Notes: generated by a model from the sequence alone, not told the origin. Numbered from the stretch's first letter, positions 18,454-29,990 are shown. The stretch is DNA of 64,000 nucleotides from Ectopseudomonas khazarica (GCF_004521985.1 NZ_SBHZ01000005.1:277522-341521); one strand, 5' to 3'. Program-made: numbers and translations.

Positions 18454-21107
18454 GCGCCGTACTGAAAGACCCCATGAAGATCTGGGACATCCCCGGTGGC
18501 ATCCATCCGGCCGAGCACAAGGACCTGTCCAACCGCACGCCGATCCAGGCGCTGCCCCTGCCCAAGCGCCTGGTGCTGCCGCTCGGCCAGCATATCGGCG
18601 CCGCCGCCGAGCCCTGCGTGATGGTCGGTCAGCGCGTGCGCAAGGGCGAGAAGATCGCCGAGGCCAACGGTTTCGTCAGCGTGCCGCTGCACGCACCGAC
18701 CTCCGGCACCATCGCCTGCATCGGTGAGCAGCCCTACCCACATGCCTCCGGCATGCTGGCGCCGGCCATCGTCATCGACAGCGACGGCCTGGATGAGTGG
18801 CTGCCACTGACGCCCCCCGCCGACTACCGCAGCCTGGAGCCCGGCGAACTGCTGACGCTGATCCGCGAGGCCGGCATCAACGGCCTGGGCGGCGCCGGTT
18901 TCCCCACGGCGGTCAAGCTCACCGCGCGGCCGACGCAGAAGATCCACACGCTGATCATCAACGGCACCGAGTGCGAACCCTACATCACCGCCGATGACGT
19001 GCTGATGCGCGAGCGCGCCGCCGAACTGGTGGCCGGTATCGCCGTGCTGGCCCACCTGATCCAGCCGGAGCAGGTGCTGATCGGCATCGAGGACAACAAG
19101 CCCGAAGCCGCTGCCGCCGTGCAGGCCGCCTGCGCCGGGCACGACTTCCAGGTACGGGTGTTCCCCACCAAATACCCGTCCGGTGGCGAGAAGCAGCTGA
19201 TCCAGATCCTCACCGGCGTCGAGGTGCCCAGCGGTGGGCTGCCGGCCGATATCGGCATCCTCTGCCAGAACGTCGGCACCTGCGTCGCCATCCATGACGC
19301 CGTACTGCTGGGCAAACCGCTGATCTCGCGCATCACCACGCTCACCGGTGCCGCGCTGGCGCGGCCCGGCAACGTCGAGGCGCTGATCGGCACGCCCGTC
19401 CGCGAGCTGCTGGCCTTCGCCGGGCTCGACCAGGGCAGGCTCAATCGCCTGATCATGGGCGGACCGATGATGGGCTTCACCCTGCCCAGCCTCGACGTGC
19501 CGCTGGTCAAGACCAGCAACTGCCTGCTCGCCAGCACCGCCGAGGAACTGCCGGCGCCACCACCCGCCATGCCCTGCATTCGCTGTGGCGAGTGTGCCGA
19601 GGCCTGTCCGGCCAGCCTGCTGCCGCAGCAGCTGCATTTCTTCGCCCTGGGCCAGGAACACGAGCAGCTCAAGGCGCACAACCTGTTCGACTGCATCGAA
19701 TGCGGCGCCTGCGCCTACGTCTGCCCGTCGAGCATCCCGCTGGTGCAGTACTACCGCGTGGCCAAGGCGGAGATTCGCGAGCTGGAGCAGAAGCAGCTCA
19801 AGGCCGAACACTCCAAGCAGCGCTTCGAGCAACGCCAGGAACGCCTGCGCCGCGCCGAGGAGCAGAAGGAAGCCGAACGCAAAGCCCGCGCCGAGAAAGC
19901 TGCGCGCGCCAAGGCGGCGCAGGCCGAAGCGCCTCCGACAGCAGCGGCCTCGCCAGCGGATGAAGCGCTGAAGAAACTCAAGATCGAAGCCAGCATGGCC
20001 CAGGTCGCGCTGAAGAAGGCGGAGAAACAACTGGCCGCCCACGACACCGCCGAGCTGCAGGCGCAGGTCGCCGAGCTGCGCCGTGCCGCCGAGGCCGCGC
20101 AGCAAGCGCTGGCCGAGGCCCAGGCTGCCGCACCCGCACCCGCACCCGCACCGAAAGCCGCTGGCGACGAAGCGCTGAAGAAGGCCAAGATCGAAGCCGC
20201 CATGCTCAAGGCCCAGCTGCGCAAGCTGGAGAAGCTCGACAGCCCGGACGACGAACAGCAGGCCGAGATCGCCCGCGTGCGCCAGCAGCTGGAAGCCGCC
20301 GAGAAGGCCCTGGCCGAACTGGACAGAGAGAAGCCCGCTGCCGCTGCCAAACCCGCCGGCGACGACGCACTGAAGAAGGCCAAGATCGAAGCCGCCATGC
20401 TCAAGGCCCAGCTGCGCAAGCTGGAGAAGCACGACAGCCCGGACGATGAACAGCAGGCCGAGATCACCCGTGTGCGCCAGCAGCTGGAAGCCGCCGAAAA
20501 GGCCCTGGCCGAACTGGACAGCGAGAAACCCGCTGCCGCCGCCAAACCCGCCGGCGACGAGGCACTGAAGAAGGCCAAGATCGAAGCCGCCATGCTCAAG
20601 GCCCAGCTGCGCAAGCTGGAGAAGCTCGACAGCCCGGACGATGAACAGCAGGCCGAAATCGCCCGTGTACGCCAGCAGCTGGAAGCCGCCGAGAAGGCCC
20701 TGACCGAACTGGACAACCCAAAGCCTGCCGCAGCCGCCAAGCCCGCCGGCGACGAGGCGCTGAAAAAAGCCAAGATCGAGCTGGCGATGAAGCGCGCCGA
20801 ACTGAAGAAAGCCGAGAAGGCCGGCAGCGACGAAAGCGCGCTGCAAACGCTGCGCGATGCCCTGGCCGCCGCCGAGCAGGCCCTGCATGCCGCCGAGGAG
20901 AACTCGGACAAACCGGCACCGCAGCTGGTGCGCACCGAGCGCCCCGGCGTGGATGCCGAGCAGAAGGCGCTGAAGACCGAAGTCGCCTTCGCCCGCGCCG
21001 ACCTGCGCAAGCTCGAACGTGACGACAGCGCCGCAGCCGATGCACTGGAGCAGGCACGCAGCCGCCTGGCCGAGGCCGAACGCAAGCTGGCCGAATACCA
21101 GACGTAA
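18450..21107 (+). CDS. rsxC: Rsx/Rnf electron transport subunit C with repeat-rich C-terminal extension
   Basis: An 885-aa protein. The N-terminal 430 residues hold the NADH/FMN-binding region ([13 protein letters not shown]) and two 4Fe-4S motifs, [15 protein letters not shown] and [15 protein letters not shown]. The rest is a charged Ala/Lys/Glu-rich coiled-coil tail, common in proteobacterial RnfC but variable. Here it contains three near-identical 65-aa tandem repeats (195 bp each, 20163-20747), each with [20 protein letters not shown], and degenerate copies on both sides. It is longer than E. coli RsxC (740 aa). The repeats make this gene prone to length variation. Confidence 0.95.
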   Translation: MSAVLKDPMKIWDIPGGIHPAEHKDLSNRTPIQALPLPKRLVLPLGQHIGAAAEPCVMVGQRVRKGEKIAEANGFVSVPLHAPTSGTIACIGEQPYPHASGMLAPAIVIDSDGLDEWLPLTPPADYRSLEPGELLTLIREAGINGLGGAGFPTAVKLTARPTQKIHTLIINGTECEPYITADDVLMRERAAELVAGIAVLAHLIQPEQVLIGIEDNKPEAAAAVQAACAGHDFQVRVFPTKYPSGGEKQLIQILTGVEVPSGGLPADIGILCQNVGTCVAIHDAVLLGKPLISRITTLTGAALARPGNVEALIGTPVRELLAFAGLDQGRLNRLIMGGPMMGFTLPSLDVPLVKTSNCLLASTAEELPAPPPAMPCIRCGECAEACPASLLPQQLHFFALGQEHEQLKAHNLFDCIECGACAYVCPSSIPLVQYYRVAKAEIRELEQKQLKAEHSKQRFEQRQERLRRAEEQKEAERKARAEKAARAKAAQAEAPPTAAASPADEALKKLKIEASMAQVALKKAEKQLAAHDTAELQAQVAELRRAAEAAQQALAEAQAAAPAPAPAPKAAGDEALKKAKIEAAMLKAQLRKLEKLDSPDDEQQAEIARVRQQLEAAEKALAELDREKPAAAAKPAGDDALKKAKIEAAMLKAQLRKLEKHDSPDDEQQAEITRVRQQLEAAEKALAELDSEKPAAAAKPAGDEALKKAKIEAAMLKAQLRKLEKLDSPDDEQQAEIARVRQQLEAAEKALTELDNPKPAAAAKPAGDEALKKAKIELAMKRAELKKAEKAGSDESALQTLRDALAAAEQALHAAEENSDKPAPQLVRTERPGVDAEQKALKTEVAFARADLRKLERDDSAAADALEQARSRLAEAERKLAEYQT
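20163..20747 (+). repeat. Three 195-bp in-frame tandem repeats in rsxC
   Basis: Unit starts at 20163, 20358 and 20553, each opening with GGCGACGA; a diverged fourth unit starts at 20748. Copies differ at only a few positions, which indicates recent duplication or gene conversion. Each encodes about 65 residues of coiled coil ending EKALAELD or a variant. Confidence 0.9.
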
Positions 21108-21151
21108 CGATCGCCCCCGGACTACCTCAGGGGCGGGCAGCACAACGATAA

Positions 21152-21296
21152 AGCCCCTCTCCCACTTGTGGGAGAGGGAAAACGACAACGCCGGCACTCC
21201 GGTACAGCGCCCCGGATGACATCCGGGCGACATGACGACAGCCCAGAGCATCCGGGCAACACAGACCACCGTAGCCCGGATGCAATCCGGGGAATG
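21152..21296. repeat. Cluster of short palindromic repeats between rsxC and rsxD
   Basis: Contains CCCTCTCCCACTTGTGGGAG-type hairpin (21152-21178), CCCGGATGACATCCGGG (21211-21227) and GTAGCCCGGATGCAATCCGG (21271-21290). They fill most of the 232-bp gap that splits the otherwise overlapping rsx operon. No gene is seen here. Confidence 0.7.
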
Positions 21297-21339
21297 AATA
21301 CCCACTGCGATCAACACGAACGCAGTAACAGGAGCGCCG

Positions 21340-22371
21340 ATGGCCCTGCCCCGCATCACATCGCCCCATGCCACGGGCAGCAACCGCACCCAGCAGGTCA
21401 TGCTGCAGGTGCTGCTGGCCACCGTGCCGGGCATCTTCGCCCTGACCTGGCTGTTCGGCATCGGCACCCTGTTCAACCTGGTCTGGGCCAGCCTCTGCGC
21501 ACTGGGCTTCGAAGCCGCGCTGCTGGCCGCACGCAAGCGCCCGCTGGCGTTCTTCCTCAAGGACTACAGCGCCCTGGTCACCGCCGTGCTGCTGGCCGTG
21601 GCCCTGCCGCCCTACTCGCCCTGGTGGCTGACGCTGGTCGCCTGCGGCTTCGCCATCGGCTTCGGCAAGCAGCTCTATGGCGGCCTCGGGCAGAACCCGT
21701 TCAACCCGGCCATGGTCGGCTACGTGGTGGTGCTGATTTCCTTCCCCGTCGACATGACCAGCTGGCCCGCACCGCACGGCGTCGCCGCACTGGACGGGAT
21801 CAAGCACATCCTCGGCCTGGCCAGCCTGCCCGACGGCTGGGCGCAGGCCACCGCACTCGACGCCCTGAAGGTCAACAAGAGCCTGACCATCGACGAACTG
21901 TACGCCGGCAACCTGGCCTTCGGTCGCTTCGGCGGTGCGGGCAGCGAGGCGGTCAACCTGGCCTTCCTCGCCGGCGGCCTGTACCTGCTGCACAAGCGCC
22001 TGTTCACCTGGCACGCACCGGTGGGCATGCTCGCCGCGCTGTTCGTCATGAGCCTGCTGTTCTGGAACGGCAGCGGCTCCGACTCCAATGGCTCGCCGCT
22101 GTTCCACCTGCTCACCGGCGCGACCATGCTCGGCGCCTTCTTCATCGTCACCGACCCGGTGTCCGGCGCCACCAGCAATCGTGGCCGGCTGGTGTTCGGC
22201 ATCGGTGTCGGCGTGCTGGTCTACGTGATCCGCACCTGGGGCGGCTACCCGGATGCGGTGGCCTTCGCGGTACTGCTGATGAACCTCGCGGCACCGACCA
22301 TCGACTACTACACGCGGCCACGCAGCTACGGCCATCGCAAGCCCAACAGCGGCTTCAAGCTGGGAGAATGA
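21340..22371 (+). CDS. rsxD: Rsx/Rnf electron transport subunit D
   Basis: A 343-aa polytopic inner-membrane protein of the NqrB/RnfD family. The covalent-FMN attachment motif SGAT is visible in [16 protein letters not shown] near residue 270. [17 protein letters not shown] sequence ([16 protein letters not shown]) is another signature. It lies 232 bp after rsxC, with repeats between; the next gene, rsxG, starts within 3 bp of its stop. It carries electrons across the membrane within the Rsx complex. Confidence 0.95.
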   Translation: MALPRITSPHATGSNRTQQVMLQVLLATVPGIFALTWLFGIGTLFNLVWASLCALGFEAALLAARKRPLAFFLKDYSALVTAVLLAVALPPYSPWWLTLVACGFAIGFGKQLYGGLGQNPFNPAMVGYVVVLISFPVDMTSWPAPHGVAALDGIKHILGLASLPDGWAQATALDALKVNKSLTIDELYAGNLAFGRFGGAGSEAVNLAFLAGGLYLLHKRLFTWHAPVGMLAALFVMSLLFWNGSGSDSNGSPLFHLLTGATMLGAFFIVTDPVSGATSNRGRLVFGIGVGVLVYVIRTWGGYPDAVAFAVLLMNLAAPTIDYYTRPRSYGHRKPNSGFKLGE

Positions 22372-22373
22372 GC

Positions 22374-23009
22374 ATGCTGCCGGAAATCAGCCGCTCGATG
22401 CTGAAGAACGCCCTGGTGCTTGGCCTGTTCGCCATTGCCACGGTGGGCAGCGTCGCCTTGCTGCAACAAGGCACCGCCGAGCGCATCGCCAACGCCGAGC
22501 GCGAGGCGCAAGTGCGCGCCCTCGCCGAAATCCTGCCGGCCGGCAGCTACGACAACCACCTGCTGGACAATCGCATCGAACTCGACGCGCCGGAACTGGG
22601 CCACCGCAGCCCGCAGTCGGCCTACCTGGCGTTCAAGGACGGCCAGCCCAGTGCGCTGATCCTGCCGGTCACCGCGCCGGACGGCTACAGTGGCGCCATC
22701 CACCTGCTGGTGGGCATCTACGCCGACGGTCGCCTGGCCGGCGTGCGCGTGCTCAGCCACAAGGAAACCCCCGGCCTGGGCGACCGCATCGAGCTGGCCA
22801 AGAGCGACTGGATACTCGGCTTCGCCGGCAAGTCCCTGAGCGATCCCGACGAGGAAGGCTGGGCGGTGAAGAAGGATCGCGGCGACTTCGACCAGTTCGC
22901 CGGTGCCACCATCACCCCGCGTGCGGTGGTCAAGGCCGTGCACGGCGCCCTGCGCTACTTCGCCAGCCATCGCGCCCAGCTGCTGGGCCTGACGGAGGAT
23001 GAACGATGA
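22374..23009 (+). CDS. rsxG: Rsx/Rnf electron transport subunit G
   Basis: A 211-aa protein with one N-terminal membrane helix (about 8-28) and a periplasmic FMN-binding domain. The flavinylation motif is [10 protein letters not shown], where Thr should carry FMN. I chose the ATG at 22374 because GGGAG lies 7 nt upstream; an ATG at 22368 that overlaps the rsxD stop is equally in frame and adds two residues. The stop overlaps the rsxE start. Confidence 0.93.
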   Translation: MLPEISRSMLKNALVLGLFAIATVGSVALLQQGTAERIANAEREAQVRALAEILPAGSYDNHLLDNRIELDAPELGHRSPQSAYLAFKDGQPSALILPVTAPDGYSGAIHLLVGIYADGRLAGVRVLSHKETPGLGDRIELAKSDWILGFAGKSLSDPDEEGWAVKKDRGDFDQFAGATITPRAVVKAVHGALRYFASHRAQLLGLTEDER

Positions 23010-23713
23010 CCAGCTATCGCGACATCACCCTCAACGGCCTGTGGAAGAACAACCCGGCGCTGGTGCAGCTGCTCGGCCTCTGCCCGCTGCTCGGGGTGAG
23101 CAACTCCACGGTCAACGCCCTCGGCCTGGCACTGGCCAGCGCCGTGGTGCTTATCTGCTCCAACACCGCCGTGTCGCTGGTGCGTGGCGTGGTCAACACC
23201 GCCGTGCGCCTGCCGGCCTTCGTCATGATCATCGCCGCACTGACCACCTGCATCGAACTGCTGATGCAGGCCTACACCTACGAGCTGTACCAGATCCTCG
23301 GCATCTTCATCCCGCTGATCACCACCAACTGCGTGATCCTCGGCCGCGCCGACGGTTTCGCCGCCAAGCACGACCTGGCCCGCGCCGCCTATGACGGCCT
23401 GATGATGGGCCTCGGCTTCGGCGTGGTGCTGGTGCTGATTGGTTCGATACGCGAGCTGCTCGGCACCGGCGCCCTGTTCGCCAACATGCACCTGCTGTTC
23501 GGCCCGGTCGCCGCCGACTGGAAGCTCACCCTGGTGCAGGACTACCGCGGTTTCCTGCTGGCCATCCTGCCGCCGGGCGCCTTCATCGTCCTGGGCCTGC
23601 TGATCGCCGGCAAGAACCGCATCGACCAGATCGCCGCTGAACGGGCCAGGGCCGCTGCGCCCGAGGCGCCGGCACAGAGCCGCCGCGTGCGCGTCACCGG
23701 AGTCATCGAGTGA
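23006..23713 (+). CDS. rsxE: Rsx/Rnf electron transport subunit E
   Basis: A 235-aa polytopic membrane protein, paralogue of Rsx[20 protein letters not shown] and [16 protein letters not shown] mirror the RsxA segments, including the cluster-ligating Cys. A basic, Ala-rich cytoplasmic tail follows the last helix. It is the last gene of the rsx operon, overlapping rsxG by 4 bp; nth follows after 100 bp of palindromic repeats. Confidence 0.95.
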   Translation: MTSYRDITLNGLWKNNPALVQLLGLCPLLGVSNSTVNALGLALASAVVLICSNTAVSLVRGVVNTAVRLPAFVMIIAALTTCIELLMQAYTYELYQILGIFIPLITTNCVILGRADGFAAKHDLARAAYDGLMMGLGFGVVLVLIGSIRELLGTGALFANMHLLFGPVAADWKLTLVQDYRGFLLAILPPGAFIVLGLLIAGKNRIDQIAAERARAAAPEAPAQSRRVRVTGVIE

Positions 23714-23738
23714 TGGCGCCCAGGTGAGCGACAAACCC

Positions 23739-23799
23739 TAGCCCGGATGCAGCAATCCGGGAATGCCGAAACCACCCCGGATTGCATCCGGGCTACGCC
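23739..23799. repeat. Inverted pair of TAGCCCGGATGCAATCCGGG repeats
   Basis: TAGCCCGGATGCAGCAATCC (23739-23758) and its inverted relative CCCCGGATTGCATCCGGGCT (23775-23794) form a long hairpin between rsxE and nth. The same family recurs at 21211-21296, 46248-46270 and 54899-54960. It may attenuate read-through into nth. Confidence 0.75.
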
Positions 23800-23813
23800 A
23801 GAAGCCCTGAGCC

Positions 23814-24452
23814 ATGAACGCAGCCAAACGCCTGGAAATCTTCCGTCGCCTGCACGAGGACAACCCCGAGCCGAAGACCGAGCTGGCCTACAGCAACCCC
23901 TTCGAGCTGCTGGTGGCCGTGACGCTCTCGGCCCAGGCCACCGACGTCAGCGTCAACAAGGCCACGGCCAAGCTGTTCCCGGTGGCCAACACGCCGGAGG
24001 CGATCTACGCCCTCGGCGTCGAGGGCCTGTCCGAGTACATCAAGACCATCGGCCTGTACAACAGCAAGGCAAAGAACGTCATCGAGGCCTGCCGCATCCT
24101 CATCGAGAAACACGGCAGCCAGGTACCGGACAACCGCGAGGACCTCGAAGCCCTGCCCGGCGTGGGCCGCAAGACCGCCAACGTGGTGCTCAACACCGCC
24201 TTTCGTCAGCTGGCCATGGCCGTGGACACGCACATCTTCCGCGTCAGCAACCGCACCGGCATCGCCCCGGGCAAGAACGTGCTGGAGGTGGAGAAGAAGC
24301 TGCTCAAGTTCGTGCCCAGGGATTATCTGCTCGACGCCCACCACTGGCTGATCCTGCATGGGCGCTACGTCTGCACCGCGCGCAAACCGCGCTGTGGCGC
24401 CTGCCGCATCGAAGACCTGTGCGAGTACAAGGCCAAGACCTCGGACGATTGA
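23814..24452 (+). CDS. nth: Endonuclease III
   Basis: A 212-aa DNA glycosylase/AP lyase that removes oxidised pyrimidines. The helix-hairpin-helix LPGVGRKTANVVL carries catalytic Lys120; Asp138 (VDTHIFRV) activates it. A 4Fe-4S cluster is held by Cys187, Cys194, Cys197 and Cys203 (C-x6-C-x2-C-x5-C). Its position directly after rsxE is conserved in Pseudomonas and E. coli; both systems involve Fe-S redox chemistry. Confidence 0.97.
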   Translation: MNAAKRLEIFRRLHEDNPEPKTELAYSNPFELLVAVTLSAQATDVSVNKATAKLFPVANTPEAIYALGVEGLSEYIKTIGLYNSKAKNVIEACRILIEKHGSQVPDNREDLEALPGVGRKTANVVLNTAFRQLAMAVDTHIFRVSNRTGIAPGKNVLEVEKKLLKFVPRDYLLDAHHWLILHGRYVCTARKPRCGACRIEDLCEYKAKTSDD

Positions 24453-24564
24453 TCGACCATAGAATCCGGCGATCTTCTGATTGAAAAAATCTTTTTTACC
24501 CGCTCAATTTTTGCCGCTATAAGGTGCGCAAATGGCCCCTGGTAATGGGCCTGGAGTGGAATAG

Positions 24565-24744
24565 ATGAGCACAGACAAAGAAGACCTCGAACTGGACGAA
24601 GACTTTGTCGCGGACGATGCAGACGATGCCGAGCCTGCGGTGGAAGTTGCCAAGACCAACCTGACCAAACGCCGCATCATCGACAACTTCCTCGAAGAGC
24701 GCCGCCTGCACAAACAGCTGGCCGAATACGACTTCGATATCTGA
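24565..24744 (+). CDS. Small acidic protein, PA3496-like
   Basis: A 59-aa protein with GGAG 8 nt before the ATG. An acidic first half (EDLELDEDFVADDADDAE) is followed by a basic helical segment, TNLTKRRIIDNFLEERRLHK, ending LAEYDFDI. The same small gene lies downstream of nth in P. aeruginosa (PA3496, from memory), where the family is annotated as putative envelope-integrity protein. No membrane segment or enzymatic motif is visible. A strong terminator follows 9 nt after the stop. Confidence 0.8.
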   Translation: MSTDKEDLELDEDFVADDADDAEPAVEVAKTNLTKRRIIDNFLEERRLHKQLAEYDFDI

Positions 24745-24752
24745 AGCCGCAC

Positions 24753-24782
24753 GAAAAAGCCCCGCAGACGCGGGGCTTTTTT
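24753..24782. terminator. Terminator after the PA3496-like gene
   Basis: GAAAAAGCCCCGC and GCGGGGCTTTTTT around a short loop. Its A- and T-tracts also allow use by the convergent gloA gene. Confidence 0.85.
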
Positions 24783-24796
24783 CATCGACGCGGCAA

Positions 24797-25189
24797 TCAG
24801 TCGCGACGCGAGGGCGAGAGCAGCTCGACCTTGTAGCCGTCCGGGTCCTCGACGAAGGCCAGGATGCTCGTCCCATGCTTCATCGGCCCCGGCTCACGGG
24901 TGATCTTGCCGCCGCGCGAGCGGATATCCTCACAGGCCTTGTAGACATCTTCCACTTCCAGGGCGATGTGGCCGTAGCCGCTGCCCAGCTCGTAGCTGTC
25001 GACGCCCCAGTTGTGGGTCAGTTCGATCACGCTGTTGTGCGCCTCGTCGCCATAGCCGACGAACGCCAGGGTGAACTGGCCGTCCGGATAGTCCTTGCGG
25101 CGCAGCAGGGTCATGCCCAGCACTTCGGTATAGAAGGCGATGGACTTGTCCAGGTCGCCGACACGCAGCATGGTGTGCAGCAGTCTCAT
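24797..25189 (-). CDS. gloA: Lactoylglutathione lyase (glyoxalase I)
   Basis: A 130-aa metalloenzyme that converts the methylglyoxal-glutathione adduct to S-lactoylglutathione. The start at 25189 ([20 protein letters not shown]) has GGAGAAC upstream; the longer in-frame ORF has no support. Metal ligands fit His5, Glu56 (SVIELTHN), His74 (GYGHIALE) and Glu122 (YKVELLS). The short length fits the bacterial Ni/Co-type glyoxalase I. It follows argG in the same direction. Confidence 0.95.
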   Translation of the reverse strand: MRLLHTMLRVGDLDKSIAFYTEVLGMTLLRRKDYPDGQFTLAFVGYGDEAHNSVIELTHNWGVDSYELGSGYGHIALEVEDVYKACEDIRSRGGKITREPGPMKHGTSILAFVEDPDGYKVELLSPSRRD

Positions 25190-25231
25190 GGCTGTTCTCC
25201 TCATCGGCCCACTGTTGCCGGGCCCAGAATG

Positions 25232-25259
25232 ACGAACCCCGGCGCGTGGCCGGGGTCGT
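25232..25259 (-). terminator. Hairpin after argG
   Basis: ACGAACCCCGGC pairs with GCCGGGGTCGT, 23 nt past the argG stop on the minus strand. The U-tract is poor, so partial read-through into gloA is possible. Confidence 0.5.
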
Positions 25260-25281
25260 TTGACACGCTGCAAGCAGTCTA

Positions 25282-26499
<1,218 letters not shown>

Positions 26500-26677
26500 G
26501 CCATCACTCCACGGGTTGTACGGTAAAACCCGTGATTCTACTGACCCTGCCGGTCAATTTACAGAGGCGCGACAGCTTGTGATGACGAAGCGACGAGGAT
26601 AAGCGCTCATTTTCCGGCCGTGGGCGCCGGCGGCCACCCTCGAGTGGACTCGCGGCCCCGCCGTGGTGCCGCACGTC

Positions 26678-27613
26678 TCAGGAGGGCGTGCTGCCCGCGG
26701 GGTCGGCAGCCGGACTCGCCGGCGTGGTCTGCGGCGCCGCTTCCGGCACGGGCACGCGGTCCAGGCGCAGGGTCGCCCGGCGATTCCTGGCACGGTTGGC
26801 CTCGCTGTTGTTCGGCACCAGCGGATAGCGCTCGCCATGAAAACGCACGGTAATCTGCTCAGCCGGGATGCCACCAGCCTTGAGATAGTCCTGCACGGCC
26901 AGCGCACGACGGCGCGAGAGATCGCGGTTGGTCAGACGATTGCCGGTGTTGTCGGCGTGGCCGTCGATCTGGAAGCTGTTGATGCTGGGGTCGGCCTTGA
27001 CGAACTCGAGAACGATGTCGAGCTTGGCCCTGGCCATCGGATCCAGGTCGATGCCGCCGCCGGAGAAACCGATCTGCGCCTGGCGGATCTGGTCGAAGTT
27101 GACCGGCAGCAACTTGGCCGTACAGGCCTGGTAATCATCGTAGGCCTGGTGAAACTTCACCGGCAGCAGGCGCACCTCCAGGCGCTCCCCACCATTGAAG
27201 GTACGGTGGCGCACCACTGGGCTGCGCCCTTCCAGCAGGCCGCTGAGCAGGCGCGCGCCCTGCTCCTGCGAGGTGTTGAAAGGTACCTCGCCCTGGCCGA
27301 CGCTGACCACGCCCAGGTTGATGTCCTCGCGTCCGGGCTGCCACGGCGCCGCAGCCGCCAGCAGGGTCGCCGAGCCGGCGCCCATCCAGTGTTCACGCGC
27401 CTTCAGGCGGAACGTCACCTGCTCACCGGCGCGGCGCACGAACTCGCCGCTGCCGAAGTTGCTGATCGGCTGGCTCAGGCGGCACTCGAACTGATCACCC
27501 TCGACCTTCCACTCCACCTTCTCCAGACGGGTCTGGAAGCTGATGGCATGCGCCGGCAGGCACAGAGGCATGCCAGCCAGCAGGCTGATCAGGATGAAAT
27601 AGGGCGCACGCAC
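26678..27613 (-). CDS. motY: MotY-like OmpA-family flagellar protein
   Basis: A 311-aa periplasmic protein. The signal peptide ends near APAHA (residue 23). The N-terminal beta-rich domain (about 24-160) is followed by an OmpA-like peptidoglycan-binding domain (about 170-285: [24 protein letters not shown] is its signature region). The C-terminus is a Pro/Ala-rich tail. MotY forms the T-ring that stabilises the stator of polar flagella. The argG-motY-pyrC-rnt order matches P. aeruginosa, which supports the call. Divergent from pyrC. Confidence 0.87.
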   Translation of the reverse strand: MRAPYFILISLLAGMPLCLPAHAISFQTRLEKVEWKVEGDQFECRLSQPISNFGSGEFVRRAGEQVTFRLKAREHWMGAGSATLLAAAAPWQPGREDINLGVVSVGQGEVPFNTSQEQGARLLSGLLEGRSPVVRHRTFNGGERLEVRLLPVKFHQAYDDYQACTAKLLPVNFDQIRQAQIGFSGGGIDLDPMARAKLDIVLEFVKADPSINSFQIDGHADNTGNRLTNRDLSRRRALAVQDYLKAGGIPAEQITVRFHGERYPLVPNNSEANRARNRRATLRLDRVPVPEAAPQTTPASPAADPAGSTPS

Positions 27614-27765
27614 GGCAGGCTCCAGGGCGGTTCACGGCATTCTCTGCTGATATCGGTCAGCCGCGCGAAAACTTGACCCCTGCGCGTGATTGTCGCGTCG
27701 GCGCGAGCGCGGACAGGTGCTTTTCAGGTACCATGCGGCCACGTTTTACCCGCCTGGAAGCCTCC

Positions 27766-28812
27766 ATGTCCGACCGTCTGACTCTTCTGCGTCCCGATGA
27801 CTGGCACATCCACCTGCGCGACGGCGCGGTGCTGCCACACACCGTCGGCGATGCCGCGCGCACTTTCGGCCGCGCCATCATCATGCCCAACCTGGTACCG
27901 CCGGTACGCAATACCGCCGAGGCCGACGCCTACCGCCAGCGCATTCTGGCCGCACGCCCGGCCGGCAGCCGTTTCGAGCCGTTGATGGTGCTCTACCTCA
28001 CCGACAACACCAGCCCCGAAGACGTGCGCGCGGCCAAGGCCAGCGGGTTCGTGCATGCGGCCAAGCTCTACCCGGCCGGCGCCACCACCAACTCCGACTC
28101 GGGCGTGACCAGCATCGACAAGATCTTCCCGGCCCTGGAAGCCATGGCCGAAGTCGGCATGCTGCTGCTGGTGCACGGCGAAGTGACCCGCGCCGAGATC
28201 GACGTGTTCGACCGCGAGAAGATCTTCATCGACGAGCACCTGAGCCGCGTGGTCGAGCGCTTCCCGACGCTCAAGGTGGTGTTCGAGCACATCACCACCC
28301 GTGACGCCGTGCAGTTCGTCGAGGCCGCCTCGGCCAACGTCGGCGCCACCATCACCGCGCACCACCTGCTGTACAACCGCAACCACATGCTGGTCGGCGG
28401 CATCCGCCCGCACTTCTATTGCCTGCCGATCCTCAAGCGCAACGTGCACCAGGAAGCCCTGCTCGACGCCGCCACCGGCGGCAACGCCAAGTTCTTCCTC
28501 GGCACCGACTCGGCGCCGCACGCCAAGCATGCCAAGGAAGCCGCCTGCGGCTGTGCCGGCTGCTACACCGCCTACGCCGCCATCGAGCTGTATGCCGAGG
28601 CCTTCGAACAGCGTGGCGCGCTGGACAAGCTGGAGGCGTTCGCCAGCTTCCACGGCCCGGACTTCTACGGCATGCCGCGCAACAGCGACAGCATCACCCT
28701 GGTGCGCGAGGAATGGACCGTACCGGCCAGCCTGCCGCTCGGCGAGAACAGCGTAGTGCCCCTGCGCGCCGGCGAAACCCTGCGCTGGAAGCTGCTGGAG
28801 GCCCAGGCATGA
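27766..28812 (+). CDS. pyrC: Dihydroorotase
   Basis: A 348-aa class II dihydroorotase of pyrimidine synthesis. The start at 27766 gives [20 protein letters not shown], with zinc ligands His14 and His16. Lys100 ([14 protein letters not shown]) is the carboxylated bridging ligand. [16 protein letters not shown] and [13 protein letters not shown] supply the remaining ligands and the catalytic Asp. Overlaps rnt by 4 bp, so the two are coupled. Confidence 0.96.
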   Translation: MSDRLTLLRPDDWHIHLRDGAVLPHTVGDAARTFGRAIIMPNLVPPVRNTAEADAYRQRILAARPAGSRFEPLMVLYLTDNTSPEDVRAAKASGFVHAAKLYPAGATTNSDSGVTSIDKIFPALEAMAEVGMLLLVHGEVTRAEIDVFDREKIFIDEHLSRVVERFPTLKVVFEHITTRDAVQFVEAASANVGATITAHHLLYNRNHMLVGGIRPHFYCLPILKRNVHQEALLDAATGGNAKFFLGTDSAPHAKHAKEAACGCAGCYTAYAAIELYAEAFEQRGALDKLEAFASFHGPDFYGMPRNSDSITLVREEWTVPASLPLGENSVVPLRAGETLRWKLLEAQA

Positions 28813-29483
28813 GCGAAGACAACTACGACGACGAACTGGACCCGAGCCTGCCGGCCGGCCCACGCTCGCCGATGGCAGCGCGCTTTCGTGGCTACCTGCC
28901 GGTCGTGGTGGACGTGGAGACCGGTGGTTTCAACAGCGCCACCGACGCGCTGCTGGAAATCGCCGCCACCACCATCGCCATGGACGAGACGGGTTTCCTC
29001 TATCCGGATCACACCCACTTCTTCCGCATCGAGCCCTTCGAGGGCGCCAACATCGAACAGGCGGCCCTGGAGTTCACCGGCATCAAGCTCGATCACCCGC
29101 TGCGCATGGCGGTGAGCGAGGACCATGCCCTGGGGGAAATCTTCAAGGGCATTCGCAAGTCGATCAAATCGGCCGGCTGCAAGCGCGCGATCCTGGTCGG
29201 GCACAACAGCAGCTTCGACCTCGGCTTCCTCAATGCCGCCGTGACGCGCTGCGGCATCAAGCGCAACCCGTTCCACCCCTTCTCCAGTTTCGACACCGCC
29301 ACGCTGGCTGGCCTCGCCTACGGCCAGACCGTACTGGCCAAGGCCTGCCAGGCTGCTGGTATCGAGTTCGACGGCAAGGAGGCGCACTCGGCGCGCTACG
29401 ACACCGAGAAGACTGCCGAGCTGTTCTGCGGCATCGTCAACCGCTGGAAGGAAATGGGCGGCTGGGACGAGTTCGACCACTGA
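28809..29483 (+). CDS. rnt: Ribonuclease T
   Basis: A 224-aa DEDD-family 3'-5' exonuclease that trims tRNA and other stable RNA ends. DEDD residues are visible in [22 protein letters not shown] and [10 protein letters not shown]. The N-terminal 25 residues are an acidic, Pro-rich extension. Its start overlaps the pyrC stop. A perfect terminator follows the stop. Confidence 0.96.
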   Translation: MSEDNYDDELDPSLPAGPRSPMAARFRGYLPVVVDVETGGFNSATDALLEIAATTIAMDETGFLYPDHTHFFRIEPFEGANIEQAALEFTGIKLDHPLRMAVSEDHALGEIFKGIRKSIKSAGCKRAILVGHNSSFDLGFLNAAVTRCGIKRNPFHPFSSFDTATLAGLAYGQTVLAKACQAAGIEFDGKEAHSARYDTEKTAELFCGIVNRWKEMGGWDEFDH

Positions 29484-29504
29484 TCCCCGCCTCCGTACGC
29501 GTAT

Positions 29505-29532
29505 CAAAAAAACCGGCACCTGCCGGTTTTTT
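29505..29532. terminator. Terminator of pyrC-rnt
   Basis: AAAAAAACCGGCA and TGCCGGTTTTTT around a short loop, 20 nt after the rnt stop. Confidence 0.88.
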
Positions 29533-29595
29533 CATGCCTGGAGAATGCACGACCTGCGCCGTTCGTCAGGAGGTGCGAGCATTCGCAATCGATCT

Positions 29596-29624
29596 TTGAC
29601 AAGCATTCTCATTAACATTAGTAT
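29596..29624 (+). promoter_or_regulatory. bfd promoter with Fur-like box
   Basis: -35 TTGACA (29596-29601), 17-bp spacer and -10 TAGTAT (29619-29624) form a good sigma70 promoter. The spacer holds a Fur-like box; on the reverse strand 29622-29604 matches the 19-bp Fur consensus at 12 positions (counted by hand). Placement between -35 and -10 fits iron-dependent repression. Confidence 0.7.
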
Positions 29625-29664
29625 CCGATTCATCGAACAGAACCACCAAGGCGAGCCTTGCCCC

Positions 29665-29883
29665 ATGTACGTCTGCCTCTGTGAAGGTGTCACCGATACA
29701 CAAATCCGCGATGCGGTTTACGAAGGCTGCTGCAGCTATCGTGAAGTCCGCGGCTCGCTCGGCATCGCCAGCCAGTGCGGCAAGTGCGCCTGCCTGGCCA
29801 AGCAGGTCGTTCGCGAGACCATCGCCGAAGTGCAAAGCAGCCAGGCCTCCCTCGCCTACCCTGCAGGCTTCGTCGCCGCCTGA
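29665..29883 (+). CDS. bfd: Bacterioferritin-associated ferredoxin
   Basis: A 72-aa 2Fe-2S protein that reduces and releases iron from bacterioferritin. The four cluster ligands are Cys4, Cys6, Cys38 and Cys41 in the spacing typical of Bfd. The ATG at 29665 gives the family start MYVCLCEGVTD; the ORF upstream is not coding. The Fur-like promoter fits its known induction in iron starvation. No bacterioferritin gene lies next to it in this window. Confidence 0.95.
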   Translation: MYVCLCEGVTDTQIRDAVYEGCCSYREVRGSLGIASQCGKCACLAKQVVRETIAEVQSSQASLAYPAGFVAA

Positions 29884-29897
29884 CACAGGCCCCGCAC

Positions 29898-29930
29898 ACA
29901 AAAAACCGGATCTCAGCATCCGGTTTTTTT
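29898..29930 (+). terminator. Terminator of bfd
   Basis: AAAAAACCGGAT and ATCCGGTTTTTTT around a short loop, about 15 nt after the stop. Confidence 0.88.
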
Positions 29931-29990
29931 ATGGCCTGTGGTCAGCGAGCCGCCGCGTCGGTCGACGCAAATGCCCCCGCATCCGACGCG

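Noticed and set aside
18054..21560. Minus-strand ORF of 1168 codons opposite rsxB-rsxC
   Set aside because: It is antisense to rsxB and rsxC, which have clear Fe-S motifs and overlapping starts. Its Leu/Gly/Gln/Val-rich repeats simply mirror the coiled-coil repeats of RsxC; long antisense ORFs are common at this GC content.
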